A stretch of DNA of 64,000 nucleotides from Glandiceps talaboti (Eukaryota > Hemichordata > Enteropneusta > Spengelidae): assembly GCF_964340395.1 (NCBI RefSeq), contig NC_135552.1, forward strand, positions 26,756,181 to 26,820,180, read 5' to 3'. This document shows positions 18,581 to 30,361 of this stretch, one piece after another; the first letter of the stretch is position 1; every line of letters begins with the position of its first letter. The position numbers and the translations under genes were made by a program. Below the pieces are notes generated by a model. It did no database searches. It was not told the DNA's origin and saw nothing but the letters and a program-made list of their open reading frames with translations.

Positions 18581-21500
18581 GTATATAATATACACTACAT
18601 GTGAATATTTATTTGTGTCACTCAAGCCAGAGGAGTCCGTCCATGTGTGCCAATATCCCATTTCAGTGTCTATAAAAAAATTGATAAATTATGTTGCTGG
18701 TACAAAAAATGTAAGAAGGTTTGTATTAATAATATAACTGAGAAGAGTTATATTTTTGGCATATATAGTCCCCAGAGATTTGACGCATTAAAGTTATAAA
18801 CACATTCTGTACATTATTATTGATGTAGACATGCCATAGGGACACATATATTATTTCTTTGATTGTTGTTTTCCATGTCTACAGGCTCAAATATAAGAAT
18901 GTTGTGAATTGAATACATTATGCCCTACCTAATTATCATTTAATGATAGCAGGTAAAATCATAGGCTATTAAAATCTACACCGATCATTTTACTGGGGTT
19001 TCCCACCAAAATTATGATATAATTATACAGTGCATTAAATGCATTGGAAACTATGACAGTTTTAACCCCCCCCCCCCCCCCCCCACGCATTTAATTCTCT
19101 TACCAGGAATCCTCAAGCTAAGCAAATGCAGTGTATCTGCCTAATGTATTTTGAATTCCAGTGGTGCCTACTTGTTTCTCAGCTAGAATTTGTTGGCTCT
19201 CTATTGAATATACAAAGTCTATGTAATGTTCACTGGACCCAGTAATCAAAGTGTGTTTGATCTGTTGAACTGTAGAATGGAACTTCTTATTTTTTTTGTA
19301 AAACTCCAGGTGGTAGCAACTTAATCTTATATCTGTCTCATTTTTGTTGTTATAGGTGAAGACACCCCAGCTAAACTCTTAAAAGATAAAGTCAGAGTTT
19401 TTGTGTGGGTGGCCACTCATCCTGGTAATACAGAAACAAAATTGAAACATATAAAAGCAACCTGGGCAAAACGGTTTGATAATCTATTGTATATGAGTTC
19501 CCAAGAAGACAAAGATTTCCCTATTGTTGGATTAAAACTGGAAATGCCAGAATCAAGAAATGCTCTGTGGGCTAAAACTAGAGCAGCATTTACATATCTC
19601 TTTGAAAACCATTTTGATGATGCAGACTGGTTCATGAAAGCAGACGACGACACATACATTGTTGCTGAAAATCTACGACACTTTTTGTCTGACAAGGATC
19701 CCTCTCAGCCACATTACTATGGCAGGAGATTCAAACCATATGTCAAAAATGGGTACATGAGTGGTGGTTCAGGTTATGTCATAAGTAAAGAAGCTCTTAG
19801 AAGACTTGTCACACAAGCATTCAACAACCCAGCCAAGTGCAAAGGAGGAACGCATCCAGGTGCAGAAGATGTAGAAATGGGAAAGTGTCTGGATAGTGTG
19901 GAAGTGTATGCTGGTACTAGTCTGGACTCCCTAGGTAGAGAAAGATTTCATCCCTTTGTACCAGACCAAATGTTGGTACCCAATACATTACCAGAGAAGT
20001 TCTGGTATTGGCAGTACATTTATCATAAAACCCCTCAGGTTAGTGATTGATTTACAGTGTTAGAAACTTTGATGAGTGAGGTTTAGTCCTAGCCATATAC
20101 AGTATATGGAGAGCAGTGGTTCACCCATGTCCCCCAAGCTCTGATCAACATCATATACTATCTGCCTTGATCGGCTTCCACTTCAATGTTTCAAGGAACA
20201 CAGTGCTGCTATCAGTATTAGTAGTGGCCATATTGGATTAGTCAAAGCCATATTATATATAGTATATTTTTTAATCACTAGAACACCCTAACACTAATTG
20301 TAAATCTCGCATTGACATTTAGTGATTGCAAAAGTCATGTTTGTTTTACCCTACAAATACATGTAACAAACACAGTATGTTTTTAATGTAAGGCAGGTAT
20401 ATAAGACTCCATGTAAACCATAAGTGAGACTGGGTCTGAGACTGTCATTGAAGGAAGTCCAAAGTGAGACCATATCTGAGACTGGATTTGAGACTCTCAT
20501 TTATGAACAATAAAAGAGACATTATCTGAGAACACACTTGAGACTCTCATTTAGTATTTAAAATAGCATTTGCGACAGTTGGTTGTATGTGTAGTGTAGT
20601 GTAGTGCAGTGTAGTGTAGCGTAGCGTAGTGTAGTGTAGTGTAGTGTAGTGTAGTGTAGTGTAGTGTAGTGTAGTGCGGTGCGGTGCGGTGTAGTGTAGT
20701 GCAGTGCAGTGCAGTGCAGTGTAGTGTAGTGTAGTGTAGTGTAGTGTACTGTAGTGTACTGTAGTGTAGTGTAAACACTGGTTGAAAACATGTTCATGAC
20801 ATGATTTCATTTGGGCAATTAAAGTTGCTTGAAACTATGACGAAGTCTACTGTACAAAATATAACTTCTTGGATTTACAGAGTGCAACATATTAACAGTC
20901 AGTGTGATCAATCAGGTATGGGAGCTCACAGCTCTATATGCTGATGTCACAGGCTTTGATGTTGATGAACATGTGTATGGGCATTAAATGAGAGTCTCAA
21001 AGACAATCTCAGGTTTGCTCGCAATTACAGTCTATTTGATATATTCATGTAAGAGTCTCAAACTCGGTCTCACTTAGCATGTTCTTCATTTTGAGAGTCT
21101 CAGTTCTGATCTCACTTAGCCTGTATTTTGGGTCTTACATATGTAACGAGCACATCTGCTTGTATACATGCATGTTACTCAATTGAAAACATGTGTGCAT
21201 TGTATTGATCAATTTGCCAGTGTTAATGATCTGTATTGACATTATTATACATGTATGTATATATATATGTCTAACTCTGAAATGACATTTGCACAAACTG
21301 TTACATTTTTTTTCATCATAAAAAATTGTTTGTTTGGAATTGCTCCCATCAATTTTCTAAATGTATGCAGACAAATACCACATAAACACATACTTTCTAT
21401 AGAGAAATTCATTCAGGTGGTTTGTGATCATGTGACAGGACTATAATGTTGCACGCATCTTATCACATAAATGTGAAACTACCAACTTTCCAAGTCGATT

Positions 21501-22951
21501 AGTCTATATAATATCCTGGAGTCACCCAGGCCCAGCAATATACAGGGCTCCATGTGAGTAATCATCCCCAACTGTTGGAGTCATTACAGGAGTTTCCCCA
21601 ATTTTGCACTTATCTTGTGAGTGAGGCATGGCTGAGTGATACAGCCTACCCATTGAGTCTGTAGAACATTCACCTTGGATTTGATCGCAGAAAAATCCTG
21701 TTTCCAGTGGGGTTCAAACTCATAATAATAAATAATAATAATAATAATAATAATGTTGGGTTCTTATATAGCACTTTCCCACGCTGTGCTCAAAGCGCTT
21801 TAAAATTATTACCCCTGGCTCGGATCAGAGAGGCACAACAGCCCTTTAGTCTTCCTCCAACTCTCCAGGGAGCATACAATCCATTGCAGCCATTTAAGTG
21901 CATATAGGATTAAAGCCTTCAAATTGCAACTTCTATCCTACCAGGTCCCCAATTATAGTAGATGGGTTGACTGAGGCACAGTTGTGGTTCAAATCTTGCC
22001 CAAGGACTTTAGCCACAGGGCTCAAACATGCAACCTGTAGATTCCAAGTCAGTCACACTAACCATTCACCCATCATGATTCCACAAACCTCCCAACTGCT
22101 AAGCATAAGTTCTAACCACCAGGTCACAGGGAGGGATATATACTCATGAATATTCATCATTCATCTAAGACATGTGTATATCTGCTGAATACCATGAAAC
22201 AACAGACTACAGAGGAAAAAAGAAGGCCCAAAAAATTTCAGTTTGGTGTTACTTGGCATTCATGTGATATGAAATCATGAAATGACTCTCCAGAACCCGC
22301 AGTTTATGAAAAATACCTCAGGACCAAGTATGCTGTGTTCAACAGTTTACGTTGTTTATGCATGGCTTTTTCACTGAGTCCAATTTTTTGGTAGTTGTAA
22401 TTTTAGATGAATTGGTAGTATAAGTCAAGCATCTACAGTACTGTACATTTCCACAGTGTGAATAAATATTTCTGCGTTGACCAGGTACTCCCAATAAGAT
22501 CGTGTATTAAGCATTCACCTCCATTCTAGTGATAGCAAGTAAAACGCTATAGGATGTAAAATGGGTAAAAAACATGAAAAAAAAAATCTGACATGATGTA
22601 TATAATCAATACCACTGATGTGGAGAAAATGTGGCACACACAATAAACAATTCCCCCTTTAGTAATATAGATTACTCCCCCGTATTTAACTTGCAAACAT
22701 GTAGTGATAATTTTCCATACACTTTTAAAGTTGACATATAGCTTTACACATACATTGTACATAGAACTCTGAAGTATCATTAATTTTCCTCTGTGTTTTT
22801 TTTTCGACAGGGGCTTGCATGTTGCTCAGACGAAACCATCACTTTTCATTATGTGTCGCCTAACTTGATGTACTCATTGGAATATATGATATATCATATG
22901 TGGCCATTCAGTGTGGAGATGGGTGCGTGTCCAGCTGCGTCACAGTTGTGA
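18337..22951 (+). CDS. C1GALT1: Core 1 beta-1,3-galactosyltransferase, copy 2 (3 exons)
   Basis: The coding sequence joins 18337-18580, 19356-20038 and 22811-22951, giving 355 residues. It should catalyse transfer of Gal from UDP-Gal to GalNAc-Ser/Thr in the Golgi lumen. It has a type II anchor (about residues 8-30), a stem, KADDDTYI (DDD at 178-180), the [20 protein letters not shown] segment, [10 protein letters not shown] (ED at 252-253), [17 protein letters not shown] (WYW at 298-300) and the C-terminal [13 protein letters not shown]. These match human C1GALT1 at almost every conserved block, so this is the canonical copy. Introns are 0.8 kb (phase 1) and 2.8 kb (phase 0), at the same positions as in copy 1. 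Like copy 1, it lacks the human tail of about 25 residues. Known invertebrate homologues work without the vertebrate chaperone Cosmc; whether that holds here is inference. Confidence 0.93.
19356..20038 (+). CDS. C1GALT1: C1GALT1 copy 2, exon 2 (catalytic domain)
   Basis: The acceptor TTGTTATAG ends at 19355, and the exon starts GTGAAGACACC as in copy 1. It encodes residues 82-309, including the DDD motif and WYW. The exon ends CCTCAG before the donor GTTAGT. Reading through reaches a stop three codons later, confirming that splicing is needed. Confidence 0.93.
20390..21130. repeat. Degenerate inverted-repeat element built of GAGACT motifs
   Basis: The left side (20400-20555) repeats AGTGAGAC, CTGAGACT and TTGAGACTCTCATTTA. 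The right side (20985-21130) carries the complements GAGAGTCTCAAA, GGTCTCACTTAGC and GAGAGTCTCAGTTCTG in mirrored order. Outer flanks ATAAGACTCCATGTAAACC and GGGTCTTACAT also pair loosely. The pentamer array and about 200 bp of unique DNA lie between. It sits in intron 2 of C1GALT1 copy 2. Confidence 0.65.
20586..20773. repeat. (TAGTG)n pentanucleotide array
   Basis: About 188 bp of TAGTG pentamers with GCAGTG, GCGGTG and GTACTG variants clustered in blocks. All three minus frames are open because five-base units lack stops; this is not coding. Confidence 0.95.
21719..22140 (-). mobile_element. tRNA-derived SINE with two tRNA-like heads
   Basis: On the minus strand, the 3' end is GTGCTATATAAGAACCC followed by an ATT repeat (21720-21753). 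A tRNA-like head lies at about 22000-22075: A-box-like TGGTTAGTGTGACTGACTTG (complement of 22045-22064) and B-box-like TGTTTGAGCCC (complement of about 22018-22028). A second, more diverged tRNA-like segment (GTGGTTAGAACTTATGC, then AGGTTTGTGGAATC) lies directly 5' of it, at about 22076-22135. The body is shared with 1885-2046. It lies in intron 2 of C1GALT1 copy 2. Confidence 0.72.
22811..22951 (+). CDS. C1GALT1: C1GALT1 copy 2, exon 3 (C-terminus)
   Basis: A T-rich tract and TTCGACAG precede the exon, which opens [15 protein letters not shown] in phase with exon 2 and ends at TGA after 46 codons. [13 protein letters not shown] aligns with the human YELEYLVYHLRPY segment. Confidence 0.9.
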   Translation, partial: GLACCSDETITFHYVSPNLMYSLEYMIYHMWPFSVEMGACPAASQL

Positions 22952-23030
22952 AAATATAACTAACACCAGTGATCATTCAGTGAAGAGATAAACCACCCAC
23001 ACCCAACTATACAAGCACCTTGACAGCATA

Positions 23031-23036
23031 AATAAA
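23031..23036 (+). terminator. Candidate polyadenylation signal AATAAA for C1GALT1 copy 2
   Basis: AATAAA occurs about 80 bases after the stop codon in TAAATAAAAAC. It is the first canonical signal downstream. A short 3' UTR is plausible, but AATAAA is frequent in AT-rich DNA. Confidence 0.4.
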
Positions 23037-23459
23037 AACTATTTCCGTTCTTCAACTGGTTGAATATTTCAAGCAACATTACAATCAGTAGCAGCCATAT
23101 TGGATTTGTGATAGATGTTGACAATTAAACACATAAACATAGTACATATTTTGTTATTGCCAGGTAACCCACAACGTACTCATAGCCTTTGGGAAGGACT
23201 AAAAGATCATTGATATAGCTCTATGTATATGGTTCACTCACCATGTCTTATAGCAGTGAAGTCCAAGTTTACAGGAGGAAAGGGCCGTGTATGTTTACAC
23301 CATGTAGTGAGACATGTATGCATGGCACCATCTTGTTTACAAGTCATCATGAGCAACCAATCAGAAAGGATGAAGTAAAATATGGCCACCACTGATAGCA
23401 GCAATGGTATCAATGCATAGGACTTGTTAGTAATATAGCTGAGCATACCGTGAACAACC

Positions 23460-23607
23460 AGGTTGTACATATTCCCACAGAAAATACAGGATTAATCTAA
23501 CCATGTCATGCACAACCTGATTTTACATATTGCCACAGAAAATACAGGACTACTCTAACCATGCCATGTACAACCTGATTGTACATGTTCCCACAGAAAA
23601 TACAGGC
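23460..23607. repeat. 58-bp tandem repeat, about 2.5 copies
   Basis: ATTCCCACAGAAAATACAGG and variants recur at 23471, 23529 and 23587, each followed by CTAACCATG and ACAACCTGAT phrases. Confidence 0.85.
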
Positions 23608-24043
23608 TTTATTTTCTGGTCTTTCTACATCTCAACAATGCACATTTATGTCACCAGTTCTACGGTACTCAAAATATCAGTCAAAATATTGCATGTCACC
23701 ATTATTTTATTTAGTTTATCATTATTTATGCTGCAGATATTATTACATTATTCCCCAATATTTGTATTCATTCAGTCAGAAATACTGTATTTGTCATTTC
23801 TTGTCTTCAGCTCATAGTGACAAGGCCCCTTATGTCATTCATATTTTTCCTCAGTTGAACTGAGAACAATTATTGGAGAGTGATCCCTGGTTATTTTAGT
23901 ATTGTCATGGTATGTGCCAAGTCACACGCTTCATGAATAACTTAACTCAAATATATATGCAATTTTATTGATTTTTGAAGCAGTACTATTAAAATGTTTA
24001 TGCTTTAGTCTAGACTATTGTATCAACACTGTGTAAACAGTAC

Positions 24044-25420
24044 TACAGACAAGTTGACTAGAAGGTCACCCTGTAATACAGACCAGCTGACTAGAAGGTC
24101 ACCATGTAATACAGACCAGCTGACTAGAAAGTCACCCTGTAATACAGACCAGCTGACTAGAAGGTCACCATGTAATACAGACCAGCTGACTAGAAGGTCA
24201 CCATGTAATACAGACCAGCTGACTAGAAGGTCACCATGTAATACAGACCAGCTGACTAGAAGTCACCCTGTAATACAGACCAGCTGACTAGAAGGTCATC
24301 CTGTAATACAGACCAGCTGACTAGAAAGTCACCCTGTAATACAGACCAGCTGACTAGAAAGTCACCATGTAATACAGACCAGTTGACTAGAAGGTCACCC
24401 TGTAATACAGACAAGTTGACTAGAAGGTCACCCTGTAATACAGACAAGTTGACTAGAAGGTCACCCTGTAATACAGACCAGCTGACTAGAAAGTCACCCT
24501 GTAATACAGACAAGCTGACTAGAATGTCACCCTGTAATACAGACCAGCTGACTAGTAGGTCACCCTGTAATACAGACCAGCTGACTAGAAGTCACCCTGT
24601 AATACAGACCAGCTGACTAGAAGGTCACCATGTAATACAGACCAGCTGACTAGAAGGTCACCATGTAATACAGACCAGCTGACTAGAAGGTCATCCTGTA
24701 ATACAGACCAGCTGACTAGATGGTCACCATGTAATACAGACCAGCTGACTAGAAGGTCACCATGTAATACAGACCAGCTGACTAGAAGGTCACCATGTAA
24801 TACAGACCAGCTGACTAGAAGTCACCCTGTAATACAGACCAGCTGACTAGAAGGTCATCCTGTAATACAGACCAGCTGACTAGAAAGTCACCCTGTAATA
24901 CAGACCAGCTGACTAGAAAGTCACCCTGTAATACAGACCAGCTGACTAGAAAGTCACCCTGTAATACAGACAAGCTGACTAGAATGTCACCCTGTAATAC
25001 AGACCAGCTGACCAGAAAGTCACCATGTAATACAGACCAGTTGACTAGAAGGTCACCATGTAATACAGACCAGCTGACTAGAAGTCACCCTGTAATACAG
25101 ACCAGCTGACTAGAAAGTTACCCTGTAATACAGACAAGCTGACTAGAAGGTCACCCTGTAATACAGACAAGTTGACTAGAAGGTCACCATGTAATACAGA
25201 CCAGCTGACTAGAAGGTCACCATGTAATACAGACCAGCTGACTAGAAAGTCACCATGTAATACAGACCAGCTAACTAGAAGTCATCCTGTAATACAGACC
25301 AGCTGACTAGAAGGTCACCCAGTAATACAGACCAGCTGACTAGAAAGTCACCCTGTAATACAGACCAGCTGACTAGAAGTCACCCTGTAATACAGACCAG
25401 CTGACTAGAAAGTTACCCTG
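24044..25420. repeat. 33-bp minisatellite, about 41 copies
   Basis: The unit is ACAGACCAGCTGACTAGAAG + GTCACCCTGTAAT. Most copies are 33 bp; several are 32 bp, having AGAAGTCACC with one G lost. Variant sites (CAGCTG or AAGTTG; ACCC, ACCA or ATCC; AAGG or AAAG) recur in ordered blocks, so there is higher-order structure. Because 33 is a multiple of three, short stretches encode repeated 11-residue units, but each 32-bp copy breaks the frame. Confidence 0.96.
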
Positions 25421-26225
25421 TCTGTGTGTAATGATGTGAAAAGAACACAAAGTGTTCTAGGTTAAATATAAAGCCCAATAGAACTCTACAAATAGCTACA
25501 TGTATGTTGTAGTCCCATTGACCTTAATTAAAGTATTTTTTTTTTACTGACAATCTATATTACAAGAAATCATTACTTTTGAATGCAACAATTTGTAGAA
25601 ATGAGACATCAGATTGTTTTGAATGATAGTACTTAATTTAAAAGTACCGCTAGTATGTTCTTGGAAAATGAAAGTGTCACCTACTATAAAACTGCTTCTT
25701 TCTCATTTAATGTGCCTTGAGGCCAGTTTGCTTGAAAATCAAGTTCTTCAAATCTGTCTAAACTTTGCCATTCGTAAGTCTTTTAAAATAACATAAGGAA
25801 TTTAGGGGTTCACAGTTTCTTTTTCAAGGAAACTGAAGATCATTTTTCCCCATCTAACTTTGTATATGACAGCCATATTGGATTCTAAAATGGCCATTTT
25901 GACTTCTGCATCTCAAGCTCTCCTTTGTTATCTATTATTATTATTACATTGACTCTGATTGGTTTTCTTGATTTTAACTGAGTATGGGTTTCAGTTTTTA
26001 TTGAACAAAGTAGCTGATGTTGAAACGTGTTATTCCAAGCAACATTCTACATTCTACCATGTAATAATGAATGCTGACTTGATTTGACGATTTGCATAAA
26101 AATATACAACAATCAAGATTAAAATAAATGAACAATTACAATGAAAACCAACAAAAACAAATAGTGATTGGATGCACATTTGATTTTGTCTAAAGTTATG
26201 CTAAAATTGATGTACTCACACAAAA
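25421..26225. other. Intergenic, nothing recognised
   Basis: AT-rich DNA. I see no exon, hairpin or repeat of note. Confidence 0.4.
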
Positions 26226-26253
26226 CACATACATACATACATACATACATACA

Positions 26254-26287
<34 letters not shown>

Positions 26288-26491
26288 CATACATACATAC
26301 ATACATACATACACACACGCACGCATACATACATACATACATACATACATACATACATACATACATACATACATACATACACACACACATACATACACAC
26401 ACACACATACATACATACATACATACGTACGTACGTACATGCGTATGTACGTACGTACGTACGTACGTACACACACACACACACACACACA
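26226..26491. repeat. (CATA)n/(CACA)n/(TACG)n microsatellite
   Basis: About 266 bp of tetranucleotide repeat, mainly CATA, with a GTAC/ACGT block at 26424-26470 and a final CA run. It mirrors the composition of the 3861-4047 array on the opposite strand. Confidence 0.96.
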
Positions 26492-26937
26492 GTCAAGTCA
26501 AATGGAAATTATCGCACAGATTTAATCTGTACAACTCACTCCCTCACTTTTATTCAAAATAAAACCCAAGTCTAATAAATATGGAACATATGGAAAATTT
26601 AATTAAATAATTTCTATGGCCATAAACAAATATAATAATGGCAATAAATTCATATCAATCACCACCATCTAATGAGTACTTTAATATTTTTAATATATTT
26701 TTAGAATTAAAAGATGAATCACAGTTTTTAAATTTTGTGTATGTGATTTCTGTTTCACATTCTGAAATCTGTACATACCATAATCTTTCAGTAGTCAAAT
26801 TGTCATACACCAACCTTTTTTCTCAAAAATACACATTTTGAATGTTTACATTATGTTCAATATGTTTTTGACAATCCAATGAAAATAAAAATAAATGTCT
26901 GTGTCTGTGTGTCTCTGTCTGTGTGTCTGTGTAGGTA

Positions 26938-27060
26938 TAGTATGTATGTACTTATGTACATACTTGTATGTATGTATGTATGTATGTATGTATGTATGTA
27001 TGTATGTATGTATTTGTGTATGTATGTATGTATGTATGTATGTATGTACATGTATTTGTG
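26938..27060. repeat. (TATG)n microsatellite
   Basis: About 120 bp of TATG repeats with a few TTTG interruptions, preceded by a TGTCTG-rich stretch at 26895-26935. Confidence 0.95.
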
Positions 27061-29248
27061 TATTTCTCTTGTCATGGTGTGTACCCAAGAATTTTATGAA
27101 AGAGCAATGTTCTTTCTCTATAAATGCTACTGAAGGAAAACAGAAGAACAATTTTTCAAGATAAGATATATTTTTTCAAATTTGTGTGCCTTTGAAACAG
27201 AAGAATGGCCACACTTCAAAATGTTCATGGGACCCACCTAAATACAAAATGTAACAGGGAGCCAGTTTGAGAGCTGTTGTGATAGCGCCCTCAGTACCTA
27301 ATCTGAATAATTGTTTCGTTTATTATGCGATGACATAGCGTCTCTCTCAGTATCAACAATGATGATAAAAAGATCTCTTTTTTTCATAATTTGTCATTTA
27401 TTGTTTAATGTTGTCATTAAATCCTCATTTCTGTCTGTCTGTCTGTCTATGGCCGGGTCTCTCTCAAGGTGAGCCTCTCACTATAGTCGGGTGTCTCTCT
27501 GTTAGTACACGGTTGATGGTTGGCCATTCCTATACTTTGTTTTTATCGGTACCAATGGTGTCAATGCCATTCTCTTTTAAATATCTCCTCTAACAATCTC
27601 AATTAATTTGTATTAACTTTATCTACCATGACTACATACTGCCTTATATAAGTAACATGTTATTCTATATTCTTTTAGTATTAGTCTGCCCAAGGGGGAC
27701 GATTACAATGGGTTCCGCCCGTCCACACGTCCGATTTAAATACATCATTTCTTAGACATCTAATATCCTATTTCTTTCAAATTTGGCACAAATGTGACAT
27801 GCGTGCAGTGTGTTACGTGCAATTCAGTCCTATCGTGTGAAGTATAACATGTATCACGACTGAATCACGATTATTTACGTGTCATGTGTGGGCTAGCGCA
27901 ATTTGTCTTATTAGCTGGTTTCTCTTTCCGGATGTTTTCTTTCTTTTACCAAGTGCAATACTAAACTTTGTTTGTTCGCTTGTTGGCAACATTTCCTATT
28001 TGTTCTGTAATTCGCCATGGTAACTAATTATTGCAAACAAAATGTTAGTTGCACGCGTATTAATTAACGTCGCAATCGAAAACCGAAAGCATTCTTGGCA
28101 GTCCCAATGATGGCGCTGTACATGCACAAGGTTTACCTACGAAAATGTTGCCCTTACTGTAGCTATATTCGTAAAGTTCGTTTCCATTGTGTACCATGGA
28201 AATTATTCTTTATTCCGCCATGAAAATAATTCAACTTATTAAATGTCCGTTTCGATTCATAAATGGTGCAATGTATTATAATATCTATGACAGATGAACT
28301 GTAAAGTTATTATCGTTAAGTTCCTCGATTGCTTTACCGGCGTTAACGACATACACATATATGTGCTCGTGTTTGTAATAAGTGTAATGTAGTCAATATA
28401 TACAGCTATTTGTTTCCTTATTAGAGCTGAAAAACGAAGTCAGGCATATTTGTTACAAATTTAGCCTTGAGCTAATTCTTGTGGATATTTTAATTATCGC
28501 CTCTAGGGGAGAGGGCAGTCACTACAATTCCTACAAAACTTGACTCTACGTGCTCAAGGCGACTACGAATTCTGTATACCAAACGTGCGGCGATAAGTAT
28601 TAATTAGACCTGACAGAATACGAGAAATCAATCAATTATCAACCAGTCACTTCAGAAATCAAAAATAATTTTATGACTATCTTTGTAATTTGTTGTGCAA
28701 ACCTGCAGAGATAAAAAAAAAAAAAAAGAAGAAGAAGAAGTTTCTGGTGCGGATAGTACAAGCATATTATGAATAAATATACTTAGTCTATTGTAACGCA
28801 AGGTATTCCCAATAGACTACGTAGCCATTTATCATCACTCCTAAGAAAGTAACCAATATCGACGGCCGTTACAAAGTTTGCAGGATTACTAAAATGGACA
28901 AATAGCTACTTAGTATCTTTTCTTTATTGACTTGGACGACACGTGACTTGGAGGTCAAGTCTACAGCATTTAATTTTGATGACTTTTAACTAGACACTAA
29001 CACATCACTTGTCCTTGTATAACAAAAGGAAAATATTCGAATGGTCCAATAACCACTGTTTGTCACAATTAACACACCATCAAGTTATTTTAGATTATTT
29101 ACGCTAATCTTCGCTTATGTCATCTTATTGACACGTTCTATGTTTCCTTTCGCATGCAGTCAAAGTGGGAACTCATAAATAAATACCATTGACATTTTGG
29201 GCCGTCATGCTCATTTTTTTCAAGCGAGGTCGCAGATATTTTGAAGTG
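27061..29248. other. Intergenic; possible repeat element at 27680-27800
   Basis: No gene is supported. At 27680-27800 the phrase CTGCCCAAGGGGGACGATTA is followed by CCGCCCGTCCACACGTCCG and CTTTCAAATTTGGCACAAA. This parallels the build of the elements at 5763 and 58059: a short inverted motif, then a TCTG- or TCCG-like run, then an AAATTTGG phrase. A poly-A/GAA run lies at 28714-28741. The rest is unique DNA, with somewhat more CpG from about 27900 to 28600. Confidence 0.4.
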
Positions 29249-29321
<73 letters not shown>

Positions 29322-29350
29322 TGCGTGTGTGTGTGCGCGCGCGCGTGCGT
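29249..29350. repeat. (GT)n/(GC)n microsatellite, Z-DNA-prone
   Basis: About 100 bp of unbroken alternating purine-pyrimidine: a long GT run turning into GCGCGTGCGTGTG and GCGCGCGCGTGCG. It lies about 1.1 kb upstream of the exon at 30362. Confidence 0.95.
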
Positions 29351-29906
29351 TGCATCAACCATCAGGTCGTACTTTAGGCCACACCGCCTATGGCCTGTAG
29401 GGAAATGATATAGCTTGATTTTGGTAATAGAAAAGTGTTTTTTAGTTTACTGTAGCTATATTACACATAAACGTGCATATTACGTTATAATGATTATCTT
29501 GTACAGGTCTACTAGGCTATGGTTATCGACTAGTATACGTTCTACTATAGTCAGTATCCACCACCTCTTGCTGTTACACGTATATCTACACCTTCACATA
29601 GATGGCACACTCCCTTGGGAGCTTTTTAGTCATAATCGTCAAATGTTTTGAGTTTAATAACTTTTAGTTTTGGAAACTATTAATTCCCAATTACTAGAAG
29701 TCTCCGGGCTTTACGCGTGAGAAGCCAACTGTTTCGCAATGTGATAACTTCACACAAATTTAAAGCCTGGGACACATACGTGTTTTTAAAAACATACATT
29801 TCATTCAAAAGTGAATGGAAAAAAGCCCGGAGACTGAGCAAGTCAAACCTTCAAACGAAAAATAATAGAAACCTAGATTACAGAAGAACTGCAGTTAATT
29901 GTTTTC

Positions 29907-29997
29907 GAGTGAGACAGAGAGAGACTGAGAGAGACACACCGAGAGAGACAGAAACAGAAAACAAACAGGCAGAGTGACAGAGAGGGGGCTGAAAGAG
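29907..29997. repeat. GAGA-rich stretch
   Basis: Repeated GAGAGAGAC and GACAGAGAG phrases on the plus strand, ending about 190 bp before the TCTCGCGAGA element. It could be low-complexity sequence or a GAGA-factor-type promoter region. Confidence 0.5.
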
Positions 29998-30184
29998 GCA
30001 GACACACTAATTAGAAAAAAACAAAAACATCTTGACAAACACAAAGGCAGTGATGGGAGATGTTGTTGACATGTTTTCTGCTGTTGGTGCTGTCATTATG
30101 TTTCTCGGAGATATTGAATATATAGCGATGCGATAAACAAAAATCATGACAACTACCTGTTGCTTCATTCCGACTTTCACCTGA

Positions 30185-30214
30185 TCTCGCGAGAGCTTAA
30201 CGCGAGACCATTGG
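30185..30214 (+). promoter_or_regulatory. TCTCGCGAGA core promoter element and inverted CCAAT box
   Basis: The 10-base palindrome TCTCGCGAGA is at 30185-30194, with a near repeat ACGCGAGA just after. An inverted CCAAT box (ATTGG) is at 30210-30214. TCTCGCGAGA is an established element of TATA-less, broadly expressed animal promoters. Its position, about 170 bp before the first in-frame ATG of an exon with a good donor site, supports a transcription start here. Confidence 0.6.
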
Positions 30215-30361
30215 ACCATCAGTTAGAGCTCGGCACTTCCGCAAATGCGGTATCCTAGACAGCAGTGGTGGTAGTGGAGAGTTCAGCGTCATCATCATCA
30301 TCATCCGTTGATTCATCGAGGACGTGGCAAAACACACCAAAACTCATGCTTTGATGTTGTA

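Larger units (their letters stand above)
22952..24043. other. Intergenic, downstream of C1GALT1 copy 2
   Basis: Apart from the candidate polyadenylation signal and the 58-bp repeat, I see nothing recognisable. The sequence is AT-rich and lacks coding character. Confidence 0.4.

Noticed and set aside
20586-20773. Telomere-like pentamer array
   Set aside because: TAGTG is not a known animal telomere repeat (TTAGGG, TTAGG), and the array is short and internal to an intron.
22000-22075. Functional tRNA gene on the minus strand
   Set aside because: A- and B-box-like phrases are present, but the segment continues into a SINE body with a simple-repeat tail and the boxes are diverged.
24018-24616. 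Open frames with an 11-residue repeat (TDQLTRRSPCN)
   Set aside because: They are translations of the 33-bp minisatellite. Every 32-bp unit shifts the frame, so no selection for coding is visible.
24044-25420. CRISPR-like array
   Set aside because: Units are contiguous without unique spacers and the sequence is animal nuclear DNA, so this is a minisatellite. The same applies to 31634-32180 and 53085-54108.
26119-27164. Many overlapping open frames in tetranucleotide repeats ([16 protein letters not shown])
   Set aside because: Pure translation of CATA/TATG microsatellites. The same holds at 3830-4192, 11983-12320, 29138-29377, 46524-47036 and 49726-50207.
28107-28223. Small cysteine-containing open frame (MMALYMHKVYLRKCCPYC...)
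   Set aside because: Only 38 codons, with no splice signals, promoter or family support.
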